64,000 nucleotides of DNA from assembly GCA_037576195.1 (NCBI GenBank), contig CM075102.1, positions 39,242,745 to 39,306,744 of the forward strand, written 5' to 3'. How positions within the stretch are numbered: the first letter of the stretch is position 1; every line of letters starts with the position of its first letter. The DNA is from Phytoseiulus persimilis. Taxonomy: Eukaryota > Arthropoda > Arachnida > Mesostigmata > Phytoseiidae. The translations under genes were made by a program, and so were the position numbers. Of the stretch, positions 10,523 through 21,439 are shown in pieces. The notes under the pieces were generated by a model. It saw only the letters and a list, made by a program, of their open reading frames with translations. It searched no databases and was not told the origin of the DNA.

Positions 10523-12596
10523 ATGCGTTGGCCGATTCTCATCCAGCTCCTGCTAGCGAGCGACGCAGCTCGAATTATAGTTGGTGACGACCATGACGAT
10601 CACAAACCGGTCATCGAATTCGACAGTGGCTCGATTCACACTCCGGCTAAGAAGGCGTCTTCGGCGGAGTCGGGTGTCAATATCAACGATCTTATCGACG
10701 CTGAAGGTGGTGCGGGGATCAGCGATGACAATGCCGGAACCGGCCCCAAAACTACGGAACATTCCACGACGAAGGAATCTGCTCCCGAACTTACAACGAT
10801 CCCGTCGTCAGACGACTCAACATCCGAATGCGCGACAGATGAAGGGCTCGAATCCCAAAGTGTGTCGACGATTGCATGGCGCCAGTCCACGACCGAAAAT
10901 TCTGCTTCTCCTTCATCAACCCAAAGTTTTGTGAATTACACAGCATCGGAATTTCCAACCAGCTTCGAAACAGTTCCGTGCTCGACCGAACTCCCTACAG
11001 GACTCCTGCAACGGAGCACTCGGCCCTTAACTGCGTGACTGGAATGCACAGAGAAGCTCTCCCGAGGTTTCTCGTGCAACGTTCGAAACCAACGATCCAA
11101 CAACAACAATACGTCCGGAATCGTATGCGGCGTCGCCCGAGTCAACCGCGGCAACATCCGTGGCCTCCAGTGAGAGTTCCACACGTTCCACATCAGCGAC
11201 TCCAGGAGAAACAACCGGAACGACTATGAAAACTCACGCAACCCTGTCGAAGTCGACCACAAAAGCTCCGACGAATACGACGCCCGGCCCTGATGAGATC
11301 ATTGTATATCTGCCCGCGCACAGGACCGATCAGGCCGTGGATCCGAACCAGCGGAGTCAAGCACGGCGTGTGGCTCCTTCTCGAGCTGTGGTAGTGCTCC
11401 GTTGCGTTCCGGCCTACGTTGTTTCCAGAAGGCGATACGACAGCTACCTCGAGCGAACGGCGGCGTCGGCGGGCCTCAAGAAGAGAACTTTCGAGAACGT
11501 TCGCAAGACTTTCCGGAAATTCGCACGGGATAGAGCATCCCTTCGCGGCGGTCCGTCGACGGTCAAAGAAGCTGACCGACTGCAAACGTACCAAACCATC
11601 AAGCAGCACTCGTTGTCGGAATGCGAGCCCTCAGAGCGAGCGAACGTCGCGCGGTTCTTCCAGAAACTGGAGGAGGATCATGACAACTCCATCCACGCAG
11701 TGCGCAACATGGCGCAGGATACAACGTCCACGCTCACCCCGTCAACACACGAGCATGTGATGGATTTCCTCAAATCAAAAAGAGCTCTGACCGTCGACGG
11801 AATCATAGTGGATCGACAGAAATGGCCACAGGTGAAGAGAGCGGCTCTGCAGAATGTTATACCGAGCAACGAAACTGCCGCTGGGGAAGCATTTTTCAAG
11901 GTCCTGGAGTCACGCCGACCCAGTCAGCGTCGACTGATCTGTGCACCCGCAGTCGGGAAATTCGCCACTCAGACATCGAAACAGAGACTTTATAATACTC
12001 TGGTCCAGTTCTACAGGCGAACGAATCTACCGAGCGCAAACTTCGAAGCTTTCATGAGGCTCTGTGAAGCGAACGCAGACATATATGAGAGCATAGTTGA
12101 GCAGGACATCGATGTTGTCAATCGGACGATCAGGCTCGCTCATATTTACGCGCGTATAAAACTCCGCACATGGAGTGACTCTCCAAACAACGAACGAAAC
12201 GCCCTGCTGCAGTTTTTCGCCGATGCTGAGCGATTCGTCATCACCACGTACGGGTCATGGCTGCTCGACAACGCCCAGAATCCTGTCAGCTTGAGATGGT
12301 CGATTTATCGGAACGCTTTGGACCGAGCGGAGGCCACAACTTTTAGATTCAACAGCACAGAAATCGCAAAACTGAGTAGACTGCTCTTGTCGGAAAATAG
12401 ATGCCTGGAAAGAATGAAGCCTTCGATGACCAGCAAGGAACTTCAGAATGGAATGGTCAGCTGCAATTGTTATTGGAATCAGGTTGTATCGACTGTTTCG
12501 GAAACATTCAACTACAGAGCGGATATCCCCATGCTTCTAGAGTATCTCCGGAGGGCTGTTTTCTTCAGGAATAACTACAAAAATTTCCTGACTTGA
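10523..12596 (+). CDS. Secreted mucin-like/helical orphan, frame broken near 11031-11036
   Basis: The start at 10523 gives a signal peptide (MRWPILIQLLLASDAA), followed by an acidic, Ser/Thr-rich stretch suited to O-glycosylation. This frame ends at TGA 11036-11038. The +1 frame opens at 11031, stays Ser/Thr-rich without a break in style (ETNDPTTTIRPESYAASPES and onward), and then runs as a ~400-residue helical domain with scattered cysteines to the stop at 12594-12596. The two halves are therefore one gene joined either by a short intron I cannot place or by a one-base frame change (mutation, polymorphism or assembly error). An AATAAA follows 61 bases after the stop. I do not recognise the helical domain. 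Confidence is high that both halves are coding and low on the exact joint. Confidence 0.65.
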
Positions 12597-12656
12597 TTGA
12601 GCGGGCGACGAGGAATTCATGTGAGCGTACCCACTGGATCAGATATGAAAGGTTTG

Positions 12657-12662
12657 AATAAA
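12657..12662 (+). terminator. Poly(A) signal AATAAA
   Basis: AATAAA 61 bases downstream of the stop at 12594-12596 of the mucin-like/helical orphan gene. Confidence 0.6.
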
Positions 12663-15600
12663 CTATACCGTTGGTGTGACCCGAGCTTCCTCCACTACGG
12701 ACGTGCTCACTCGAGCTGTCCGAAGGCGTGCGTTCCGAGCACGAGGCGTGGTATTTCTCGCACAGACGTGCTCCACACAGTTCTCTTTTCAGAACGAGCA
12801 ATTTACACCCCACCTTTTCAGACTTGAAAGGACATTTCGCTGTAAGTCGAACCACTTTCCGGCCCCAACTCAGCCCCAATCCTCACAGACATCTCATCTT
12901 CCGTCGCAATTTGAAGCTCGTCATGTCCCAGACGAGCCCTCAAAAGAGACTCGAATTCTCACCACTCTAGACTAGACCCAACTCAACGTTCTGCAGGGTT
13001 TGAGATCTGGAAACCACAAACAGGGAATTCACGAAACAATCCCGCCCACGGAGGATATCAAAAACTACACTCGTTTTTTGCACCTCGTCAGCCGGGAAAA
13101 GCTCCGGATGTTCTTCCGTACAAACTGCATCCCTGAGGGAAGGTGTCTGAAGACGGAGTCAACATTCGGGACGCAGGGTCGACGTGCTGGAACCATGAGA
13201 AAGTTGCGGGTCAACTAGTGAGGCTCGTTGGAATCGCTCTCCAGTTTGCTTGATTACACGTTCAGAGAGAAAACTCCGGTTCTCCACGGGCTGTATCCTG
13301 ACCAATCATCATCGGTATCAACGGTGATCGATTCCAAGTTGATTACAGCTGAATCTGAAAAATTCTGCTGCAGTCTGGCGATTTCTCACAAAATTTCGGA
13401 AACGATGTTCGCTGTATCAGATTGAATCCGCGACGATCGTTGTTTTACTTGCAGAGTCAACCTATGTGGGCACTAGGCTTGATTGAGCGCCGGTCGGCGA
13501 CCCAGTAGTCTAGTTTCGACGAGTCACGCTGTTTGCTCCGGTTTCAGGATGATGTCAGCGCAACTCCCAGCCTCGAACATGGCAGTCGCAGAAACCGAGG
13601 AGCAATGGATGCCCCCTCTTTCATTGAATTTTTTCATGTGATGTCTCAAAACATGCATTCACGGCGGAAGTACTACGCATACGTTTTCAAAAGATGGGGA
13701 GCCTGAAAGTCTCTTTGACAGCGAGTTCTGTCTTCCAGCGTGTGTACTCCCGGGAGCGTAGGAGTGATTTGCGATGTTCTTGGAGCTCGCTCGTGCACGG
13801 CTTGAGTGTTATGTTCCATAGCCTTTGGCGTCTTTTCGCTTTTTCGCGGAAACCTACCGAATGAGAGACTCAATAGAGGGTTCCATGCGGTCACAGGAAG
13901 GCGGATTCGGTAAGTGCCTCAGTACGCACGTGCACGTCAGACTCATATCATATCCGCATTGTCTAATGTAGGAACAACTCCGTTACAGGATTGCAACGAC
14001 CGGAGAAACTGTTAGATTACGAACGTGAGCTGATTTGAGCGTCCCACTCTGATACACCGGGTTCATGGGGAGCAAAGAGACCTGTTGGTCATTTGGGAAA
14101 AACTCAAACGGAGAGCCATCACTCCACTCCCTGCAGAGAGATCAACATGGCCTCGGTGGCCTGATGGATAGTTCATCTCAGCCAGCTCAATCTCGCACCT
14201 CGGCCCCGTAATCGAAAAACTTCTCCGGCTTTCTGTTAAAATAATCACCATGCCAAGCCTATCAATCAAACGAGCAGCCGGTGGCTTGCTTGCTGTCTGC
14301 CTCCAGGCCCGTCGGTTCGCCCAGCTCGCAGCCCGCAAGCCGTCGTATTCCCGAGAGGTTGCGAGCTAAATAACAGTGAAACCACCTCCCAGCTCACTTC
14401 GGCTGCCCTTCGACCAGCCCCTGACGCAACCCATGACGTAGGAGCGTTCCGACGCACTCAGCCTAAATATCTTCCTCGCGATTGCTCCTCGACTGCTTCT
14501 CCGCTCTGTCGATTCAGGAAGTTCGAGAGCCCCTGTGGACGAGACGTAGGGCCCACTCACAACTGTGGTAGCTTCCCGGGGCAGGATCACTCCGGCATCG
14601 CAGCAGTTCGTGGGCATCACTTAGAGCGTTCGTGGGGACGCCTTCATCTTGACGTAACTCCCACCTCCCGGAGTCACTCTAGCTTGCGAGAGGTCTCGCG
14701 AGCTTGTTCGGATTTCCTCGCGTTCAGCAAGAACAATTTTCCGTTGAGCTCTTCGAAGTTCCCCCCTGCCCGCCTCTCGACTGCATCCCTGCCTGGGACT
14801 AGAGTTCCCGGAGACGCGTTCCGACATTGGGGATGTCTGAAATCCCATCGCTTCCCAATGGTGTTGACATCGGAACGCGGCGGAGGTCGGCAGCGATGCG
14901 ATCGTGAGGAGTGTTTCGCTGCCGTCGAGACACCGGCTCCGAATTCTAGGATCAGAAACCGATTCCGCTCGGGCTCACTTTTCCAAAGTTGAGAGAACCA
15001 TGCGAATCCAATCTTTCAAATGCTCTGAACGCACGACGCTCTCCCATGATGGCCCGCAGCTTCCTCGCACGCCCGGGCAGTCGACTTCGGGTCTTCCAAC
15101 AAAGCCACATGCAAGCTGGGCGAGACCCAACGGCGTACTGCATTTACAAATTGGCTCGAATATAGTTGAAGCTGGCGCAGGAAGTTTGCGGAGAGGCACG
15201 AGTGACAAACTCTGGCTCTGCGGGGTAACCCAGGTGAGCATCGATTCCAGCTCCGCCTTGTGTCCTTTGAGGCTCGTCGTGTCCATGAATCGCCGAGCGG
15301 GTGCCAGTGGCACGGCGAAACAAGTTGATTGAAAACCTACCCGGTCCAGTTGCTTCTTTGATGCAATGAACTTAAATACCAAGTTCCCACTTGTGTTCAT
15401 TTTTGAAACCCGAAGTATATCTTGTGGGGCTCTCGCGTCCACTCGTGCACTCGAGACCAAACTATGCGTCCCATCGAACCAAGCATCTTCGGCGAATTCT
15501 TTGGTCCCCGTGGTATTCCTTCCTGAGCTATTCATGACCCAAACTGCCTCTTCTTTCCCTCTATGCCAGTTCTCAATCTCGATGAGGGCTCACAACTTTG

Positions 15601-17447
15601 AACGTCGCGAGAATACTTGAGGCAATTACATGCCCACTCGAGGAGCTCGAGTTGAAAATCTCGAACCCAGCTCATGAAGGGATTGCTATTGGCATTCCTC
15701 ACCCTCGCCACCTCGGAAGCTCGTCCGGTGATCTTCCATCATCTTCTCATTTCGAAGCGCAGGCAGCTAGGGAGGAAAGGGGAGAACATCGCTCTTCCAC
15801 AAGAGAGTCTTCGTAGATAGCGTGTGTGGGAAACTTGTCTCGAACAGTTGTTATTCAGATTATGATGAATTTCGTCTATCACAGCCTACCCCCGGGCCTG
15901 CTGTCGTCTCGTATGCGCGATAGATGAGGAGATGATAACAAGTGATGCCTGGTCATGGCTGCTCCTTGCGTGCCCCGCGTGACGTTTGCGCATGCAACCG
16001 ACCAAGCAGCCAACTAGCCTCGCAGATGTGGTCACAACGAGCACCGCGCCGCAATTCATCCATGCTGGCACGCATGCACAACATCCCTCGCATAACCGTT
16101 TCGACCGTCTCAGAGGGACCTCTTTCTCCTCGTCGCTTTTTTCCCTTCCGTTTGTCGGTTGCACTGGCCCAATTCTCGATATACCGCAAGCTGCGGTGGG
16201 CACGTCTTATGATGAGAATGGCGGCTCCAAAAAACTCGACAAAGAGACACAACCAGAGAACGGAGACGACTGGGCGAAGAGACGAGTAAGTGAAGGAGGA
16301 ACAGAAGCGGCGAGAACAGCAGAGACGAGAACAAAAAGTTTCCAAAGTCTGAGGCTGCTCCAGGTGACGACAATGGGCCGTCCGATGATTAGGCCTAACG
16401 ATATTTTAATTATGGGGTTCCACTAGCGAGGTCAAAGCTGAAAGATAAGCGACCGAGAGAAGCAAGCACGAACAAAGAATGAACGAGCACTGCGACGTAT
16501 ACCAAAGTGCTGCAAACCCGCTGCCTGGGGACATGCAACCAGAGTAGAGGAATTCATCTATGGCTTGATAGCAAAAGTTTACGTCCGACGCCTGAATCAC
16601 CCGGCCCTCATCGAAAAGCGATGGGCAATTTATCAAACAGGCAGCTGAGTTCCACGGGTCTACGGGCTGCTTGAATACCGGGCTAATTCTACGGCGAGTT
16701 TGGCGAGTTGATCTCAGACGGGGAGTGGCATAGAGGTGAGAACTAAGCTTTTCCAGTATCTCTCACCACTAAATGCAGGACTTGACCGGCGGAGTCAACA
16801 ACACTGGATCAGATAGAAATGAAATCAAGATCGAGAAATATATGCCGAAAAGAAAGTGACGGTTCGCGGCCGCACATGCGCTCGCAATGGTGATGGCAAA
16901 AGAGATGGGGGAAAAGAGAAATAATAGAAGTCGTTAAGCGCGGAAAAACCAACAAAGCGTCGAGGAGAGTTCAGAAGTGTTGAAGATTGATGGAGAAGTT
17001 CCGCAAGAGGTGGCGTCGGCCGCTCGGGCGGAGGATAGGATTTCATCTTCAGTCGTGTCTTGTGACCATTAGGGGGCGACTCGCTTTTCAATGAACTTCT
17101 TATGGAAATTTGAGAGGGATCAGAACTTTCGCGCAGGGAGAAAAAAAAAATGGAGGATTCCTCGGTCCTTAATGAAGTAGCCTCCGCGGCCAGAGGGACC
17201 TCATCCGGCCCACTGAGCGTCCAATCGCGCAATAGCCAGTGTCTTGGAAGGAAAGAAAAGGCTCAATGAGCCGCCCCTTGCAGTTCTTCCTTCTCCCCTG
17301 ATGAGCCGTTTCAAATCATCGGCTCTTCCCATTTTTCCGGGACTCCACACTGGTACTCCGATACTTCGGTTCTCTATGAGAGAGAGGTTCTGTGGAATCC
17401 GAGACAGCGCATAAGATCGTTTTCGAAATCGAAGAATGTACACATAA
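12663..17447. other. Intergenic, possible orphan exon at 15341-15589
   Basis: No complete gene is supported. The minus strand at 15341-15589 reads as a continuous hydrophilic peptide with several sequons, ending at a GTAGGT donor after SKKQLDR; I could not find matching exons. Minus-strand frames at 15953-16373 hold hydrophobic runs but overlap each other in different frames, and no splice logic selects one. Confidence 0.4.
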
Positions 17448-17453
17448 TTTATT
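17448..17453 (-). terminator. Poly(A) signal AATAAA
   Basis: AATAAA on the minus strand about 190 bases past the POFUT2 stop, the likely 3' end of its transcript. Confidence 0.6.
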
Positions 17454-17643
17454 CATTCAATTTACATTCGCTCGTGCAGCATTCTCCAGTTCTAGATCGT
17501 TCCCCGGATTCGCTTCTTGAAACGTCCGCAAAACTGTCATCCAAGAGTCGCTACAGGCGGTATTCTCAAAGAATACGAGAACGGATCAGAACATCGAGTT
17601 TGGGACATCAGCATCGACCCCCCAGATTTAATATTCCCAAGGC

Positions 17644-19654
17644 TTAGTTGACGATCGTCCATCTTGTTGGTTGCTTGCAGTCGGTTTCCCCATCGGCGCA
17701 GAGTCTGTTGAAAGTAGTATCGGGAGCCCGGCCCAAGATCTCGCGTTCCTCTTGAATCCGGAACGAGAATGTCGACTCAAATGATCCTACGAACATTTCG
17801 GCCCTGGAACAGATGATCTGATCGACTATCGCGATCTGACCTTCAGTCAGTGCCGACGGAGCTGGTCGATGAGACTCGCCTGAAAGGTTTGCTTCTTTAA
17901 ACTCCACAAAAGTCGCACCATGCTGCGAGTGCTCGAAATTTCTTTGACCGGGATCGCCTAGCTCTTGACAGGCTCAGAATCAAATCGATCGAGAAGGCGT
18001 AGAATGCATCAGATGGTCGACGGATAAATAATCGGAACCCACCTTCGATGAAGTCTGCTTGCTCGCCAGGCTTGCACGTATCTCCTCCGCAGGCCATTCC
18101 GAGTTCTGTGCCATCCGAGCAATCACAGCTTTGGGGAGATTCGATCCTGCCTGTCTCAACGGCCTTGACATCCGATTTTCCCGCCAGTTGAGGTTCACCT
18201 TGGTGCTCGGACACAGAAGGGCAGCTCTTGTCAGAACAGGGCTGATCGAGTGATCGGCTGTCAGAGCACTTTGGTTCAAACTTAACATGCGATCGAGCTT
18301 TGACGCCTTTCTCCTGATCCTCGTTCTCACACTTTTCGTGACTAGTTTTAAGAACTTTTGCCTGTGCTTCCACGGCTTCGAAATTAACGTTCGATCCATC
18401 AGAGCACGAATCTGGAAACAACGAAGGCTTGCCCAAGGAAAGTTCAGGTGGCTCGCAACTTTCCGCAAACTCTTCTTTCCTGGACATGGTGCGATCCTGG
18501 TCTTCGTTGAGACAGCTTCCGCCGTTGGGTAAAATCTTCTCCTCCATCGATAGCTCCTTGAGGGTGGGGTCTTCTTCAGCTGTTCCGCAGTATCCATCCA
18601 GAGGTCGACACGGTTTGTCGAGATCACCTCGGTTTCCGGAACACTGTTTGGGAACGACACCGGGCTTAGCGACTCCTTTCGTGGAGTCCGGTCCGTCGCA
18701 GAGATCTCGGCTGGTATTTTCTATGAGATTCTGAGAGTTTTCGAATCGAACTTTGCTCCTGTGGTAGACGAGTGTTTCTGGGACTAGTTGCAGGAACTTC
18801 TCAACTTCCTTATCATCACCATCGGTAGCCAAGAAAACATTATTCAGTCCGCGGTCACGCATGATTTTTTTCACTTGTTCAGCGGCGCCCTTTATGCTCG
18901 GGACATCGTTCGGTCTGACTATGGGGAAATCGGATCGTCGCAGATGGACTGCGAGGAATTTTTCATCTCCGAATCGAGTCTTGATGAAGTATTCAGCTTC
19001 ATTTTGTAATTTTTTCGCGAAAACCATCGACCTCCGAAGTCTCCAGTACTCTTCGTCGCCGAAGCCGTCATGCAAAACGACCTCGGCGTGATCCAGCATA
19101 ACTATAGGATCTTGAGTGAAAAGAGGAGCGAGAGCGGAGCTGACTCCACTGACTTCAATACAGGTGACTCTCCGCGCTTTGACTTTCTCCTCGTTGAAGA
19201 AGTAACCTTCGTACAGACCGTTCTCGAGTTGATATCCAACACTCCGTCCACATTCTACAGTGTAGTAGCTGTCGTCCAAGCTATTGGTCAGAGGAGCATG
19301 CCTGAGTACGTAAACGTGATCGACGAGAACATCACCAACGAAATGGTCCATGAAGTCCCGGAACTCGATGACTCTTGTGTAGTTATTAAGGCTCTCGATG
19401 TCAAAGAAATTCTCCCATCTCAGACCTGAAGGACCCTTCCAATGCGGCAGAGGGCCCCAGGGGGGAAGGACAAGCGTGTAACCGACCTCCTTGGCGAACC
19501 TTGCCACCCTGAGGTAAACATCTCGTCTTAGGTTGAAGCCCTCGTTTGGACTGACATCGTACAGCAAGTATCTCTCATCCGCAGCCACCGGAACCGACAC
19601 GCATGAGATGAGCAGGTAACAGCAGATTGACACTGCGCTCACTGAGGCCACCAT
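17644..19654 (-). CDS. POFUT2: GDP-fucose protein O-fucosyltransferase 2 with large insertion
   Basis: Two exons, 18043-19654 and 17644-17879, join in phase 1 (GAAG|GTGGGT donor, CTTTCAG acceptor) to give 615 aa. POFUT2 works in the ER lumen, moving fucose from GDP-fucose to Ser/Thr in thrombospondin type 1 repeats. A signal peptide opens the protein. Family motifs follow: LLYDVSPNEGFNLRRDVY with the conserved Glu at 38, HLRRSDF at 237-243 for GDP-fucose, FLATDGDDKEV near 274, and in exon 2 IAIVDQIICSRAEMFVG, STFSFRIQEEREILG and a final TTFNRLC..DGETDCKQPTRW. The usual length is about 430 aa. The extra ~225 residues (about 312-538) form an acidic insertion with about 15 cysteines between KVRFENSQN and the C-terminal lobe. 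The insertion stays open for over 200 codons in the exon 1 frame, which argues that it is translated. Confidence 0.93.
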
Positions 19655-20487
19655 GATTCTGGTGGTGTTTCGCGATATTTCATGCAGAGCGTGATTGTGT
19701 TCTCGAACTTTCCAACGCCGGACCCTCAGGAGATCACCTCACTCAATCGCGTGCATAATCGCAGTCGACACTCCCACAAAAACACCAGAACAGGGCACTC
19801 CTAGAGTATGATCACTGCAGAAAATCGCTTTTCCGACCGGTTCGAATCGGCGCTCCGAGAAACAGCTGATGTTTTGATGACGTTGAGGTACAGCAGACTA
19901 CAGCAGCGTGGCTCTTCGATACACAAAGTTCCGGGTTCTGGTGGCTCTCTCGAGGTGCTACTTGTATGTCTGTGAGGTTGTCGTTTCTGCGCTTAGCAAT
20001 ATCTTTATTCGCGAGAACACGTTCAGAGGAGCGTTAACTTGTTGCGTCATTCCGACAGTTAAGCTGATTATCCATATAGACGAGACTCGATATTTTTTCT
20101 TCCCAATTAAGTCAGACAAGAAACAACCCGTGAACGGATCATCCTCGGAGCGACTGCGTGGAGCCGCATTTTTCAGCAATCATCAAAATCAAAGCGAGAA
20201 TTTATCGCAGATCTCTGATGGTGCACTCGACGATGTATTCCAGCCAAAGCTTCGAGTTGAACAATCGGAGCAAATTGATAGTCATCCGGATCCCAGGATC
20301 CTCCTCCGTTGCTATTGCAGTAGATCGAATCTGCCTGTCTGACCTGCTTTAGGCTCGGAACGACCGCCCACTTGAGGCCGGTGAGCGGGGGCGACACGTA
20401 GAATATAACTGTGAATGGGAATGTCAGAAAACGAATCAAGTACAATCGGTGGCTCGGTTCTTCCCCAAACCTGCCAAGTATCCGAAC
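19655..20487. promoter_or_regulatory. Shared upstream region of POFUT2 (-) and small secreted gene (+)
   Basis: About 830 bases separate the divergent starts of POFUT2 and the 20488 gene, so both promoters must lie here. I see no clear TATA box or other element. Open frames on both strands (for example plus 19908-20342) lack a signal peptide, splice sites or motif. Confidence 0.4.
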
Positions 20488-21278
20488 ATGAAGCTGGCAG
20501 TTCTCGTAGCCCTTTTGTTCGCAATTTGTGTCATGGGAGATCCGAAGCCAAAGGAACCCTCGAAACCGAATATGGCTTCGACTGACCAGAAGGTTTGAAT
20601 TCATGCTCGATCTCTCCGGTTCTATCCAATTGATCTCTCGGAGACATCCGTGAAGAGAGTTTGATATCAACAATGGCTTCGATCGAGGATCGAGATTCTC
20701 GAGAATTCTGAGATGTGCGCTTTCCCTTTCTTCAGCTTCTCCCTGGTCTGACCTCTCGTCGAAGACGAAACGCGATGTCGGAAGAGCAACCCAATTCAAA
20801 CGCTTATCATCCCCACTACCCTCATATGTTTCTGGTAAGTCAGATCTGCTGACGAACTTTGATAACGAGGCTCCACTAGACGAGAGTGTTCACCTGCGCG
20901 ACTTATTGGGCTTACCTTCGAAGAGCCAGTCATATTTGTTTGCACTCTCGGAGGAATCTCCTCGGAATGCCCTTCTCCCAATCTTCCTTCCAGAAGGTCG
21001 GTCCGAGTCATGAGTCGGAAGACTTCATCGGCGATTATGAGACTAAGCCTGAACCACCACAGCAAAAGAAATGTGTTAAACACTTCATGGATCTCGAAAC
21101 GCTTTTGGACGCCGTAGAATTCTATCTCGGTGACTTCCGTGAGTTCCTCAGATCACCCCCAGGACACAGGTATCTGATGGAGGCTTCGAAACGCTACTTC
21201 GACGTCTACCTTGGTGAATATCGGAACAGGCTTCACGGAGAAGACCACGCCCTGGAATTCCCGTCATTTCGGCGGTAG
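20488..21278 (+). CDS. Small secreted protein with tetrabasic site, possible prohormone
   Basis: Three exons, 20488-20592, 20736-20834 and 20994-21278, all phase 0, giving 162 aa. The exon 1 donor (AAG|GTTTGA) is weak; the exon 2 donor (CTG|GTAAGT) and both acceptors (TTTCTTCAG, CTTCCTTCCAG) are strong. The start gives a clean signal peptide (MKLAVLVALLFAICVMG). The mature part begins Lys/Pro-rich, then exon 2 has LTSRRRRNA, a tetrabasic furin-type site. Exon 3 holds one cysteine and an amphipathic C-terminal region rich in aromatic and charged residues ending FPSFRR. A secreted precursor cut at RRRR is a fair inference, but no known peptide family matches and there is no amidation glycine at the end. 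A poly(A) signal follows 155 bases later. Confidence 0.72.
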
Positions 21279-21433
21279 ATGAGGACCGGCGTTCAACCTG
21301 CCGGGGGACTCGGAGCAGTCTGTAGGAGGAAGATGGGCACGGAAGTTCAGGTTGACATCCCAGGAGAACACTTCTGAGAAACTCGTTTCCCTCCGGATCC
21401 ACCGATCTTGACTGTCCTCTTTTGAAAATTCAG

Positions 21434-21439
21434 AATAAA
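21434..21439 (+). terminator. Poly(A) signal AATAAA
   Basis: AATAAA downstream of the stop of the small secreted protein gene at 20488-21278. Confidence 0.6.

Noticed and set aside
17980-18660. 226-codon minus-strand frame inside POFUT2
   Set aside because: It is a shifted frame over the Cys-rich insertion. The frame used by POFUT2 exon 1 is continuous with the family motifs and joins exon 2 in phase.
20173-20799. 208-codon minus-strand frame
   Set aside because: It lies antisense to the first two exons of the 20488 gene, which has a signal peptide, in-phase splicing and a poly(A) signal; the minus frame has none of these.
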